A stretch of DNA of 64,000 nt from Corythucha ciliata (lineage: Eukaryota; Arthropoda; Insecta; Hemiptera; Tingidae). The notes under the pieces are model-generated. The model saw only the letters and a list, made by a program, of their open reading frames with translations, was not told where the DNA came from and did no database searches. This document shows positions 31,131 through 41,615 of the stretch, piece after piece (the first letter of the stretch is position 1; every line of letters starts with the position of its first letter). The DNA lies in assembly GCA_038030265.1 (NCBI GenBank), contig CM075943.1, positions 45,136,001 through 45,200,000 on the forward strand, given 5' to 3'. Both the position numbers and the translations under genes were made by a program.

Positions 31131-31379
31131 ATGGCTGATACAAACGAAGAAAAAGCCGGACTGATTAACGTTAACCCAGTGGGAGGTCAGGCCCCTCTGG
31201 GCGACAACGGCGCGGACAAGGACTCGAAACACGAAAATGAAAGTAGCCAGGAGAATGGTAGGGGGAAGGCCTCTGCCAATTCTCTCTCCGCAGTGGAGGC
31301 TCCGGAAGACCCTTTCAGGCGTCGTTCTTTGATTTTGAGAAGCCCACCAACCGAGGTGAGCTTGTCAAATGAGAAGTGA
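31131..31379 (+). CDS. LINE ORF1 N-terminal part, or short upstream ORF
   Basis: The ATG at 31131 lies in a good context (AAAATGGCT) and opens 82 codons (MADTNEEKAGLINVN to VSLSNEK), rich in charged residues, as in LINE ORF1 N-termini. It overlaps the next frame by 11 bases: its TGA ends at 31379 and the ATG of the following frame is at 31369. Either a one-base indel has split ORF1, or the overlap is real and translated by coupling. I favour a mutation because the two pieces look like one low-complexity N-terminus. Confidence 0.55.
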   Translation: MADTNEEKAGLINVNPVGGQAPLGDNGADKDSKHENESSQENGRGKASANSLSAVEAPEDPFRRRSLILRSPPTEVSLSNEK

Positions 31380-33036
31380 AGGAGAAAAATTAGGAAGAGA
31401 GTTGGTCTCCTCTGACTACCAGAACCAGAGAATGCAGGATGCGCTGCCTCAGCCGGAGAGCACCGCAGAATCCACTGTTAAGCTTTCTTACCTGGAAAAA
31501 AGCCAGTATAACTACACAGGAAAAATAGTTACGCCCGAAAAATCAGATGGAAGTTGTAATACGCCACCAGTAGACATGGATGGAGCGAGAAAGAGGAAAA
31601 CGCTCACATTCGAGCCTTATGAATACAGTTCCCGAATCTCACCGCCTCGAAAATCGAGAAGGGCAGATCGGAGATCACCAAAAAATGTTGTACCTGGAAC
31701 ACAGAAAAATTACATGCAGGTCAGAAATTTAGATCATATAGAACGAGTATGGGAGAAGTTCATTGTACTAAATAGAATTGGAAGCACGTTTGAAAAGGTG
31801 TCTCCATTTCTTATAGCTAGGGAGGTTAATAAAGCTGTTGGAATGGTGAGTGATGTGAGGAAGCTCAGAAACGGGTCACTCCTCGTGGAAGCACTCACCG
31901 AAGACCAATCTAAAAAGATAAAGTCACTAACAAAGCTAGGAGCCATGGAAGTGCTGGCAAATGTGCCAGAGAGGTTGAATACAATGAAAGGAGTCATAAC
32001 TGCAAAGGATTTAAAATACGCGACCGAAGAGGAATTATTAGAATTCCTTGAGACACATAACGTCTGCTCTGTAATAATACTGACAAAAAAAGAAAATAAT
32101 GGCGTGGAAGAAAGGTTAAACACAGCCATCCTTACTTTCAAAGGGAACGTTCTCCCAAAAGAAATTACAGCGGCCTATCAAAAGTTTAAGGTTCGGCCCT
32201 ACATCTACAACCCACTTCGGTGTTTTAACTGCCAAAAATATGGACACACATCAAGCACATGTCGGTCAAGCCGCGTATGTGACTGTGGAGGCACGCACGA
32301 AAGTGCTTCGCCATGCAATAATTCGCCTAGATGCATTAATTGTGAAGGTATGCACAAGTCCAGTTACAGAGACTGTCCGATTTTTAAATTCGAAAAAGAG
32401 GTTCAAAAAATCAAAGCTACTGTTGGGTGTAGCTACTTCCAGGCGAAATCACAAGCGAGAAGCTCATCCCGTGTAAAAGAATCCATATCATACGTGGAGA
32501 AGGTAAAAAGGATGCCGGCTAGAAATGAATTGGGCAAACCGAATGAAAGAAAAGAGACAAACCAAACAACACAAATAGCGCGAAATATACCACAGTACTC
32601 CTTCGAAATCAGGAAGAGGCAAGTGGCCAGTGTTGGTGGTCCTGGTGAGGATACAGGGTTGAAAAAGGAAAATGACAGTACGAGCACAATTATTGAAAAG
32701 GGGAGGCATGATAAGGTGCAGGAAAAGAGCACTGAACCTATCCCTGGAAACGTGGCAACTACCGAGAACACGCCAACTCAGAAGGGAAAGGAACATGACT
32801 CGGCATTTTCCACTCCTAAGACCGTGGATCCCCAAAAGGGAACCGTCAATGAACAAATCAACGCGGATAACGTGGAAGAAGAAAATGGAACTGCGTCCAA
32901 CGAGAAAAAGAAAAAAAGGTTGGCCGCAGGGAAGAAGACGGGGAAGCTGGGAAGAGCAGCGACAAAAAAGAATTCGGAATATTGCAGTGGAACCTTAGAG
33001 GACTACGACATCACTCCGATGAGCTTAAAAACTTAA
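31369..33036 (+). CDS. LINE ORF1, gag-like RNA-binding protein
   Basis: The 555-codon ORF1 product is expected to coat element RNA. Residues 1-110 are charged and disordered. A central region (NLDHIERVWEKFIVLNRIG to TAAYQKFKVRPYIYNPLRC) fits the RRM-like part of I-type ORF1. Zinc knuckles follow: CFNCQKYGHTSSTC is a standard CX2CX4HX4C; CDCGGTHESASPC and CINCEGMHKSSYRDC are the variant knuckles usual in this group. The C-terminus is Lys/Glu-rich. The frame is intact and its end overlaps ORF2. Confidence 0.85.
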   Translation: MRSEGEKLGRELVSSDYQNQRMQDALPQPESTAESTVKLSYLEKSQYNYTGKIVTPEKSDGSCNTPPVDMDGARKRKTLTFEPYEYSSRISPPRKSRRADRRSPKNVVPGTQKNYMQVRNLDHIERVWEKFIVLNRIGSTFEKVSPFLIAREVNKAVGMVSDVRKLRNGSLLVEALTEDQSKKIKSLTKLGAMEVLANVPERLNTMKGVITAKDLKYATEEELLEFLETHNVCSVIILTKKENNGVEERLNTAILTFKGNVLPKEITAAYQKFKVRPYIYNPLRCFNCQKYGHTSSTCRSSRVCDCGGTHESASPCNNSPRCINCEGMHKSSYRDCPIFKFEKEVQKIKATVGCSYFQAKSQARSSSRVKESISYVEKVKRMPARNELGKPNERKETNQTTQIARNIPQYSFEIRKRQVASVGGPGEDTGLKKENDSTSTIIEKGRHDKVQEKSTEPIPGNVATTENTPTQKGKEHDSAFSTPKTVDPQKGTVNEQINADNVEEENGTASNEKKKKRLAAGKKTGKLGRAATKKNSEYCSGTLEDYDITPMSLKT

Positions 33037-36000
33037 TTGAAAACTGGATGCCTTTCGTTATTGCCCTGCAGGAGACTCATCTGCACGCAAAAGACGAGTA
33101 TAAATTGCAGGGATACGATGTCATTGCGAAATCATTAACACCCGAGATCGGTGGAAGACGACATGGAGGCGTCGCGATTTTCATTCGATCAGACTTTCAC
33201 TACACCAAAATAAACTGTGTGACTTCGTTACAAGCAGTGGCAGTCAGGCTAAGGGTTCCATACGATGTTACTATATGCTCGCTCTACCTGCCAGATCAAA
33301 GATGGGCCAAAGAGGAAGTCGAAAACCTTATCGACCAGCTCCCTCGTCCAGTGCTGCTATTAGGTGACTTCAATGTCCACAATAGCGCGTGGGGCTCAGA
33401 AACAACGGGATCTAAAGGAGAGGAAATCGCGGATATTGTAAACACCAGGGGCCTAACAATTTTGAATGACGGGTCGCCAACACATTTCATCTCCGCCAGC
33501 GGAAGATTCAGTGCTATTGATCTTAGTATCTGTTCTCTTAGTTTGGCCCTTGGCATAGAATGGAGGGTTCTGGATAGCTTACTTCTATCCGACCACTTTC
33601 CGATCGTCATAAATTTGCCTTTCTACCAAGTCGAGATCTCGGTGCCACCAAAATGGAAAATAGAACAAGCGGATTGGGACGCCTATCGGCAAAACGTTAA
33701 ACTCCCAGCCGCTACGGGAGATGTGATAAGAGATGTACAACAATGCACGACAAGTCTGCTAACGGCAGCCAGAAATTCTATTCCAAGAACAAGACCGTCG
33801 CGCCACAAACGGCAAATGGTCCCCTGGTGGAACAGGCAATGTAGGGAGGCAATTGAAAATAAGAAAAGAGCTTTTAATATATTCAGGCGACACCCCACCG
33901 AGCAAAATTTGACAGCTTTTAAAATATTGAGAGCGAAAGAAAGGCAGGTCAAACTGGCTGCCAAGAAGGCATCCTGGGAACAATACGTTTCCACAATCAG
34001 CTCTAATGCCGCCCCTAAGGAGGTCTGGTGGAAGTTGAAGAGTCTTCAAGGTAGACAGTCAAGTAAAGCTCCTCCAGTGTTACTCGCAGATGGGGGTACC
34101 GAAACCGATCCCTTCCAGGTAGCTAACATTCTTGCTAATCACTTTACAAGTCTGGAGGAACAGTCTTCTGATCCTGAAAACCATAACTCTGAGATCGTCT
34201 CAGGTAGCAGTGTGATGCAAGAAAGTGGCATCGATCAGATAGAAGTCCCCGTCGTCGAGGAACTGTATAATGCTCCTATCACTCAAGAGGAACTGAATGA
34301 GGCCCTGAAAGCCATAAGGAACACTGCCCCCGGCCCAGACGATATACCAAATGCGTTTTTAAAGAACATCCCTACTGAGCAGCATCCTCGTCTGTTGGAG
34401 ATTCTCAACTCTGTGTGGAGCACAGCCACGTACCCGGCAGAATGGAAGGTTGCTGAGGTAATCCCGCTTCTGAAACCTGGGAAAGACCCTCATAAACACT
34501 CCAGCTATCGCCCAATATCGTTGACAAGTTGCCTAGGAAAGCTTCTAGAAAGAATAATAAATAAAAGACTTCTTTGGGAACTCGAGAGCAAACAAAGACT
34601 AACGGGAACCCAGGCAGGGTTCAGAGCGAATAGGTCCACCACAGACCAACTTACTTATCTAGAGGCTTACATCCAGGATGCTTTTTTGGACAGAAGACAT
34701 GTAACAGCCGTGTTCTTCGACATCAAGAAGGCATTTGACAGCATAGATCCCAGCGCAATACTGGCTCAACTTCGACGATGGGGAATACAGGGACGCCTCT
34801 TGCTCTTCATCGAGTCATTCCTCACAAGCAGGAAATTACGTGTCAGAATTGGGCAGATTGTATCTGATACAGTTCCGATTCGAAAAGGTATCCCTCAAGG
34901 ATCCGTGTTGAGCCCTACCCTCTTCATAGTAGGGATCAACCAGCTGGTATGTCTGGCGACCCCGAGAATTGAAGTCGTGGCATACGCGGATGACATAGTT
35001 ATGCTTTTGGCGCACGAGAGAGATGAGGTGCCCATAGAACTGCAGCTGGGTATAAATGAATTGGTGGAGAAGGGCAGAAATATCGGATTGGAATTTTCGG
35101 TGCAGAAGACAAACGCTGTGCACTTTTGCCGACTCCGTAAGGCCCATCCCCATATTCCGCTAACGTTGTACGGGACCGCAATACCATATCGCCCGTCAGT
35201 GAAATACCTCGGAATTATTTTTGATGAGCAGCTTCGATGGAAGGAGCATGTTCAATATTTGTTGAATAAGTCACAAAAGGCTCTTAGAATATTGCGGATA
35301 GTATCAAGGCACAGCTGGGGAAGCGATAGAAAAATGCTAGATAGAATCTTTGAGACGCTTCTGTGTAGTAGATTGGACTATGGAGCCACAATATACGGAT
35401 CAGCCCGCAAGACATGGCTTCGTCCGCTAGATCAGGTATATAACACCGGGCTTAGATTGATAAGCGGGGCTCTAAAGACCAGTAGAATGGAAAGCCTCTA
35501 TGTAGAATGTGGGAAACTGCCACCCCGAATACGGAGAAACAAGAATACGCTGATATGCTTCGCGTCGCTCAAAGCACGGCCATTGGTTCCTACTTCATCA
35601 AGAGTTGATGAGTCACCCCTATTTGATATGTATGCTAGGCTCCCGTCCAGGACGCGCCATATGGGAGTTAGGGCAAATGCCATAATGAATAGCGTTGGAT
35701 CTAGTGTGGGGCCTGTCCTTCCACTGAAACTAACGAAGAGCCCGTGGTCAGAACTAAAAATACGCATAGATTGCAGCCTCATGCATAAAATCAAAGAGCG
35801 AACCTCAGTCGAAGAATACAGTGTCTTCTGCAGGGAAATGTTAAGTAAATATGCAAACTATGAGAAATTTTATACTGATGGGTCCAAAACTTCGACTGGC
35901 GTTGCATGTGCCGTGTTCAAATCACCAGACAATGAATACTCATGGAGGTTACCAGATCATGCGTCTGTCTATACAGCGGAGCAGTACGCCGTACTTTATG

Positions 36001-36662
36001 CGCTCAGAATGTCCTCCGACCTCAATAAAAACTGTATTATTTGCACCGACTCAAAATCTCTGATTCTCTCACTTATGCAGGGCTCAACCAGAGATCAAAT
36101 GACGGAAAGGATAAGAGAGGAGTACAGTAGATTGAGAAATAACGTTGTTCTTACCTGGGTACCGGGACACTGCGGTATAAACGGGAATGAGAGAGCTGAT
36201 TACATCGCCAAAAGAGCGACGGAACTCCCAGTGACCTGCGAGACCCTGCTTCCGCTCGTGGATGAGCAGCGAAAGTTGGAGGAAGCCATCTGGAGTGACT
36301 GGCAAATGCAGTGGAACGCTACAAGCGCAAACCTGAGTACGATCAAATTGGATGTAAAAGGGACATACGATCACCCGGAACTAACACGGAAAGAAAATAT
36401 TATGCTTACCAGCATTCGAATTGGCCGTACGAGAATAACTCAGGCATGCTATTACACCCGGAGAATGATGCCAAACTGCACAGACTGCGGCCTTCCAGCA
36501 TCCCTGGAGCATGCCGTCGACATCTGCCCTATCTTCGCGGTCGAGAGGGGTCACTACCTAAAAAATAAAAAATTAAAAGATATACTAAGAAAAAATGAAC
36601 TACCCGATTTAAAAAACTTACTGAATTTCCTTCGAAGCGTCGAGATTTTCAACCTGCTGTGA
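32982..36662 (+). CDS. LINE ORF2: AP endonuclease, reverse transcriptase, RNase H
   Basis: One frame is open for 1226 codons and more. The endonuclease has LQWNLRGLRHH, ALQETHL, LLLGDFNVHNSAWGS and SDHFPIVI. The RT has GPDDIPNAFLK, YRPISLTSCLGKLLERI, FFDIKKAFDSID, RKGIPQGSVLSPTLF and AYADDIVML with the catalytic pair. RNase H has FYTDGSKTSTGVA, YTAEQYAVLYALR, CTDSKSLILSL and WVPGHCGINGNERADYIA. A C-terminal knuckle follows, CTDCGLPASLEHAVDIC. All catalytic positions I can check are present. There is no ATG at the start; the frame stays open well upstream through KKEFGI, overlapping ORF1 by at least 55 bases in the -1 frame, so translation probably uses reinitiation or frameshifting. Confidence 0.92.
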   Translation: MQWNLRGLRHHSDELKNLIENWMPFVIALQETHLHAKDEYKLQGYDVIAKSLTPEIGGRRHGGVAIFIRSDFHYTKINCVTSLQAVAVRLRVPYDVTICSLYLPDQRWAKEEVENLIDQLPRPVLLLGDFNVHNSAWGSETTGSKGEEIADIVNTRGLTILNDGSPTHFISASGRFSAIDLSICSLSLALGIEWRVLDSLLLSDHFPIVINLPFYQVEISVPPKWKIEQADWDAYRQNVKLPAATGDVIRDVQQCTTSLLTAARNSIPRTRPSRHKRQMVPWWNRQCREAIENKKRAFNIFRRHPTEQNLTAFKILRAKERQVKLAAKKASWEQYVSTISSNAAPKEVWWKLKSLQGRQSSKAPPVLLADGGTETDPFQVANILANHFTSLEEQSSDPENHNSEIVSGSSVMQESGIDQIEVPVVEELYNAPITQEELNEALKAIRNTAPGPDDIPNAFLKNIPTEQHPRLLEILNSVWSTATYPAEWKVAEVIPLLKPGKDPHKHSSYRPISLTSCLGKLLERIINKRLLWELESKQRLTGTQAGFRANRSTTDQLTYLEAYIQDAFLDRRHVTAVFFDIKKAFDSIDPSAILAQLRRWGIQGRLLLFIESFLTSRKLRVRIGQIVSDTVPIRKGIPQGSVLSPTLFIVGINQLVCLATPRIEVVAYADDIVMLLAHERDEVPIELQLGINELVEKGRNIGLEFSVQKTNAVHFCRLRKAHPHIPLTLYGTAIPYRPSVKYLGIIFDEQLRWKEHVQYLLNKSQKALRILRIVSRHSWGSDRKMLDRIFETLLCSRLDYGATIYGSARKTWLRPLDQVYNTGLRLISGALKTSRMESLYVECGKLPPRIRRNKNTLICFASLKARPLVPTSSRVDESPLFDMYARLPSRTRHMGVRANAIMNSVGSSVGPVLPLKLTKSPWSELKIRIDCSLMHKIKERTSVEEYSVFCREMLSKYANYEKFYTDGSKTSTGVACAVFKSPDNEYSWRLPDHASVYTAEQYAVLYALRMSSDLNKNCIICTDSKSLILSLMQGSTRDQMTERIREEYSRLRNNVVLTWVPGHCGINGNERADYIAKRATELPVTCETLLPLVDEQRKLEEAIWSDWQMQWNATSANLSTIKLDVKGTYDHPELTRKENIMLTSIRIGRTRITQACYYTRRMMPNCTDCGLPASLEHAVDICPIFAVERGHYLKNKKLKDILRKNELPDLKNLLNFLRSVEIFNLL

Positions 36663-37204
36663 TAACCTAAGTGTGATTAGAAAACCACTGTGATATTAGA
36701 TTAGTGAAATGTGATCAATGAGATGTGATGATTGACTTCAATTAAACTATGCAAAGCCATAATGCCATAATGTTTAAATGAATGCAAATACAAAATGGGA
36801 TCAAGGCGAATGACCACAGCAGTCGGCGCCACAAAAAAATAAAAAATAAAATAAAAAATAAGAAATAAATACAAAAAATGAAAAATAGAGGTAAGAAAAT
36901 GAATAAAATTAGTAAATTTAGTGTGAAAGAGCGAATCGACAGTAATCACATCACTACAAACACTACAAAAGCAGCGGGAAAATTCATAAGAAACTCAGGG
37001 TGGGTAAAGGACCTCCCTCTCCCGCCGAAGATTTTGATTTCATTCTTCCGGGAAAAGAAACACGAAAAATCAGGAAAAGTGGCTCCTATCTTTTTCACTG
37101 GAGGTGTGAAATCTCCCCCCCCCCCTCTCGTTCCAGGGAGTTGATAACTTTTGCTTCGACACCCCCCCCCCTGATAAAATGCTGGATCCGCCACTGGAGA
37201 CTCG

Positions 37205-38190
37205 GAAAAATGAGTGCACTTTTTCAAACACAAAATATAAGCGTCCTGGTAAACACAATATTAATTTATAGGTTCTCCATGAAATTTTAAAAATCCAAGA
37301 CATATTATGCAATGTTGACATGAGGTTGCCAGATCACCGGTTTTTGCCAGGAGTCTCCGGGACCTGTGACCCGTTCTCCGATCTGGCCGAAAATATTTCC
37401 GGGCCAAAAAATCTGTCGCATTTATTGGGAAAGTATAACAACAAATCTCTACCTATTATTTTCATTTTTATCTCTTGGTAGACAGATGCTGCTATTGCAA
37501 GGGCAAGGGCCAGCTTTAACCGGAAAAGGTTCAAACTACAATAAAGTCCCGACCATAATAATGTTCCGACCATGAGAAAGTTCCGACCAAATAACTGCCC
37601 CTCCTCGGTCCTTCCGCATGCCAAGAAAATAAAATTTTCCCTCAGACTCACTTGATCCAGCAAATTAAAATTTACATTCTGTAATCAAAACGTCTGGTTT
37701 TCCATTAAAAACGTTGACACCCCCCCGCCCCCGTCAGGGTGTCCCTGTGCATATTCCTTGACTGCCCTCTGGGAATATTCTCAGATTGCCCCTCATGGGA
37801 TATTCCCAAGGAAGTTGAGCCGGCTCCACACATGTGGCTCTCGGCGAATAACGAACAAAATATTTTTCAATTTTCGGTTGGTCGGTTTCTTGGCAATGCT
37901 AGAAATTGATTAGTGCTTTGCTCGTTATTTGGCAAACACCGCATGTGCATGGCTTAAGTGTAATCACTGGGGAAACTACATTTATCAGGGCCTTTTCTGG
38001 CGTTTTCTATTTACATAAAATTCCGCTCTGGAGCTGAGCATTTCCACCCGTCTTCTCCGTTACCATATGATGTAATTCAGAGAAGACGGGTGGAAGTGCT
38101 CGCCTTCAGAACAGAATTTTATGGAAATGGAAAACGCTATCAGTCTCTAAATTAACAAGAAATATAATTAATTTGTATGTATCGTTAAAT
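37205..38190. other. Intron; one hairpin, no gene
   Basis: Positions 37325-37400 (GAGGTTGCCAGATCACCGG) resemble the hAT-type end GGTTGCCAGATGACCGG at 61621 but lack a visible partner. A hairpin lies at 38000-38137. Otherwise nothing is recognised. Confidence 0.4.
38000..38137. repeat. Foldback hairpin, arms about 58 bp
   Basis: The arms 38000-38057 and 38080-38137 are near-complementary: GCGTTTTC, TAAAATTC and CCACCCGTCTTCTC on the left meet GAGAAGACGGGTGG, GAATTTTA and GAAAACGC on the right, with a 22-base loop. No target duplication was found. It is probably a small MITE. Confidence 0.7.
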
Positions 38191-38640
38191 AATGTTTTTT
38201 TCTCAATTTAAGCGATAAGCATTTTTTCTCAATTTTGGTAACGATTTAGCGCTTTTCCTAAATTTTGCAGTTATTATCGATGTCGTCACAATTGGGCAAA
38301 AATTAGCACTTTGTGCATATTTAGCCATGAGTTAGCGCTTTTTCTCCATTTTAGCAGTGAATTACTGTTTTTATCCATTTGGGCAACGAATTAGCGCTGT
38401 TTTTTCTTTTTGAGCAGTGTATTAATGGATTTATTCGCATTTAGCCTCGAATTTGCACTTTCCCTCAATTTTAGCAGTAAATTAGCGCTATTTCTCCACA
38501 TTAGCAGCGAATGGGCTATGTATTCACATAATAGCAATGAGTTAGCGCTTAGCCTCAATTTTAGCCCCGAATGAGCGCCACTCAATTTCACGCCACATGG
38601 CGTTGATTGTGTTTTCTCAATTCTAGCTTTAAATCAGTTC
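38190..38640 (-). repeat. Degenerate tandem array, motif A, reversed
   Basis: Units of about 30 bases of the type TTTTTCTCAATTTTAGC and GAATTAGCGC are the same family and orientation as 17560-19245. The stretch 38640-39030 after it has no recognisable gene. Confidence 0.7.
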
Positions 38641-39029
38641 TTTTGGTTTAATATTCATTCTAAATAATACACCTATGTTTTCGGCCAGAACTTTTTTTTA
38701 CAACCCACCCTCAAACTTTTTCTGTGTACGTTTTAACATGTCTAGATTCGATTTCTGCAATGCCCGTCCGCCGTCCGGGCCATATCTTGCCCTAGGATTG
38801 CTCGAAAAAATTCGTTCTTTCACACATAGACTCCATTTGGGATCTAGTTGGTCCTAACATCTGATCAGTTTGATCAAATAACTGTGTGGCGTTTTATGCG
38901 CCAAAAGCGGGTCCAAAATGGGGGGTTTCAAAGGTTTTGAGATCATAGGGGTGTGGGGTGTCGATTTTCATGTAATTTCAAGCCGGATTTGACTATTCAT
39001 GAATAATAAACCCATGTGTAAAATTTGCA

Positions 39030-39330
39030 GCGTTTTTCTCAAGGTTAGCCATAAATCAGCGTCTTTTCTTAATTATGTCCACGAATTTGGGATTTTTTCA
39101 CATTAAGCCATGGATTAGTGTTTTCCCTCAATTTTAGCACTGAATTAGCGCTTTTTCTAATTTCAGCCATGAAATCGTGAATTGTGTTTTTAAATTTTAG
39201 CTTTATATGAGCGCTTTTTCTCAATTTTAACCGTAAGTTAGCGCCTTTTCTTACTTTTGCCAACGAATTGACGATTTTTTCACATTTAGCCATGAATTAG
39301 CGCTTATCATAATTCGCTTTTCGTCGCTTT
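39030..39330 (-). repeat. Degenerate tandem array, motif A, reversed, second block
   Basis: About nine units read TTTTCTCAATTTTA and CATGAATTAGCGC. This block is separated from the preceding one by about 390 bases of unrelated sequence. Confidence 0.65.
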
Positions 39331-40540
39331 AGTATGTGCCTTCCTCTAGAATTGCCCTCTATGTGTTGATTGCGCGCACATTACACAAATATTTTATCCT
39401 GTGGCAGGGCTCTCGTATCGGCATGGATTTCCGCGGATCGACTATTTCCGGAAAAATGCAATCCATACAGATATCCACCAATCTCGATTTTTGTGGCTTC
39501 CCACAAAGAAACATTTCCCGAAATTCTGAGGCGGCTGTTTGATGTAAAATTGTTAATAGTAAACAGGCCACAGGCTGTGGAACGTATCCTTCCTTATTCC
39601 TTTTGCAGGTGCAAACTAGGTCTACTTTTGGTAGGTCAAACTAAGGTCAAAGAGGAATTTTATGTTTGCGCAATGAAGGAGATTACCATGGGTCGACCCC
39701 CAGCCGTCATCACTCACTTTCTGAATACACTACTTTTGAAACGTGTTTAGTATGCACTATGTCTTATTCATCAGTAATAGTTAAAAAAAGTGGCTGGTCC
39801 ATGTTTTCTGTCGCACTTGTGCGGGTCTGGGTGTCTACAGACCTGGAAAACCAGGAGAACCGGGAATTGTCAGGGAATTTTCTAAAACTCAAAAAGTCAG
39901 AAAAATGTCAGGGAATTCCGTGAATTTATGAGAAAAGTCAGGGGAAAATGGCGAATCCGCCCCTTACTCTGAAAATATTGAGTATTGCACAATAATGTCC
40001 TGGCTGGATTTAGGGTTAAACGTTAAAAGGGAAGGATGTGACTGAAAAAGATCGACTGGTAGCAAATTTTGAATTTTCATGGTTGTACAGGGTGAACCAG
40101 TTGAGGTTGAGCAAAAATTGATGACGTACACACAAAATGCAGTACGAATTTCTCATTATTTAGGTAGTGGCCTATCGCTTTTTGCTGTCGAGTTATGTCT
40201 TGAGGGCATTCCATTGGAATGAGAGCAAAAAACATCAACATTTTCTAAAATTCAAAGCTACGTGGTACGGTGCGCGACGAAAGCGCCGCGTTGCCGCGAA
40301 ACCGACTTTTCCAAAAATCAGCTCGAATTCCTAATAGAAATCGAGATGATTGAAAATACTGGCCGAGAAAACTGTTTTCGAATAATTACAGTGTCGCTAT
40401 TGCTCTGTGGATCGTCGAGCCCCAGAGAAACTTCACCTTTTTCTTAACTTTCCAACACGCAACATTCACAATTCAAATATCTCATTCATTCCATGAGCAA
40501 ATGTGAGATGAAACGTTCGAAAAAACGCGGATAGTCAGTT
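39331..40540. other. Intron; short repeats, no gene
   Basis: At 39838-39955 the words GAAAAGTCAGGGAATTTT and GTCAGGGAATT repeat, a low-copy degenerate repeat. At about 40090-40205 a segment with CAGGGTG and GTAGTGGCCTATC is shared with 53530-53640. Nothing else is recognised. Confidence 0.4.
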
Positions 40541-41370
40541 CAGCTATTTTTACTGGGCGAATATCACAGCGTGGATTTCCATTTTGCCAGTTTCAGGGCG
40601 TGACCGCGTGAGCCAGTGTGGCGAGTTAAAACGTGCAAATTATCCGTTTTGCCATTTCTAAGGCACAAACAGACGGTCAAGTCATTTCCAGGGTGTGAAT
40701 GGCCAGTTTGCCATTTTTGGTGCAACTTGTCAATGTAGCCATTTTAATGCGCGAGTCGTAAGTTTTTCTTTTTTAGGGCATTTTGGCCAACTTTTTTGGA
40801 GCGTGAATAGAGGGAGCTTGGCTATTTCCAGGGTGCGATATTGTGAGCTTAGTAAAGTCCAAATGTGTAGTTTATCGATTTTCAAGTCGAAAATAGACAA
40901 TTTTACCATAGTAAGAGACAAATTAACAGTTTTGTCACGTTCAAGAGGCGAACGCCACTTTTAGTGGTACGTAACTTTAGTTTAGCCACTTTAGAGGCGC
41001 GACTAGTCAATTTTGTCATTATTGGGCATGAATGATCCTTTCGGCCATTTTTCAAGCGTTAATTAGTAAACTAGCTGTAGGGCGTGCATTATCAGTTTAT
41101 CGATATCGGTTTGGCCAGTTAAGGGCTGCATAGAGTCATTTTTGCCTATTTTAGGGGGTAAATAGCCAGTTTGGCTACTTCAAGGGCACAAATAATTGTC
41201 TGTACAAGTATACGGCATTTTTAGGGCGTAGAAATGGTCACTTGGACAATTTTCAGGGGACAAATCGTCAGTTTAGCAAAGTTTATGGTGCGAATGTGGG
41301 GTTTAGTCATTTTCAAGGCGTGAATGGTCAGTTTGGCCGTTTTTGTAGGGCACAGATTGCCATTTTAAGC
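40540..41370 (-). repeat. Degenerate tandem array, motif B, reversed
   Basis: About 22 units read GGGCGCGAATGGTCAGTTTG, then GCCATTTT, the reverse complement of 21410-22740. Period is 32-42 bases. No DNA-transposon ends were seen around this copy. 41370-41600 holds nothing recognisable. Confidence 0.7.
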
Positions 41371-41615
41371 CAGTTTGCGAAATCTCATGAACTCTGAGTT
41401 TGGAAGACCCCACAAGAATTAACACCTTCTGCCGCCCTGGAACAGGCAATATAATCCTTTTTCGCTATAGCCATTTGCCCCTGAATCTGAGGGAAATATC
41501 CGGCCAATGAAATGCATGCATGTATTATGTATTGCACGTTTTCAATTTGCAAAATACCATGCTATCGTTGTAAGTTTCCCCTAAACATAAACATTGTAGC
41601 GTTAGGTTTTCTTAG

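Larger units (their letters stand above)
30741..36890 (+). mobile_element. I-superfamily non-LTR retrotransposon, nearly full length
   Basis: The element directly follows a TAA microsatellite (about 30714-30739). Its 5' UTR contains GTATCCTCTGCGTGTCGTAG and GGCGACTAAAAG, words often seen at the 5' ends of insect LINEs. ORF1 and ORF2 follow, then a 3' UTR from 36663 and an A-rich AAATAAAAT tail at about 36830-36890. Endonuclease, RT and RNase H in this order with a CCHC gag-like ORF1 indicate the I superfamily; the precise clade is open. The exact ends are estimates. Confidence 0.85.
30655..37196. mobile_element. hAT-like DNA element carrying a LINE
   Basis: CAGTGGCGGATCCA at 30655 and its reverse complement TGGATCCGCCACTG ending at 37196 are the termini; G-rich and C-rich tracts follow inside each end. 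The flanks are GAGTCTCG (30647-30654) and GAGACTCG (37197-37204), an 8-bp duplication with one mismatch. No transposase is visible: almost the whole interior is the LINE at 30741-36890. The remaining right part (36890-37180) shows nothing recognisable. Confidence 0.65.

Noticed and set aside
31734..32141. Minus-strand frame of 135 codons within LINE ORF1, and others at 32433-32856 and 33296-34049
   Set aside because: They are antisense to intact ORF1 and ORF2 with good motifs.
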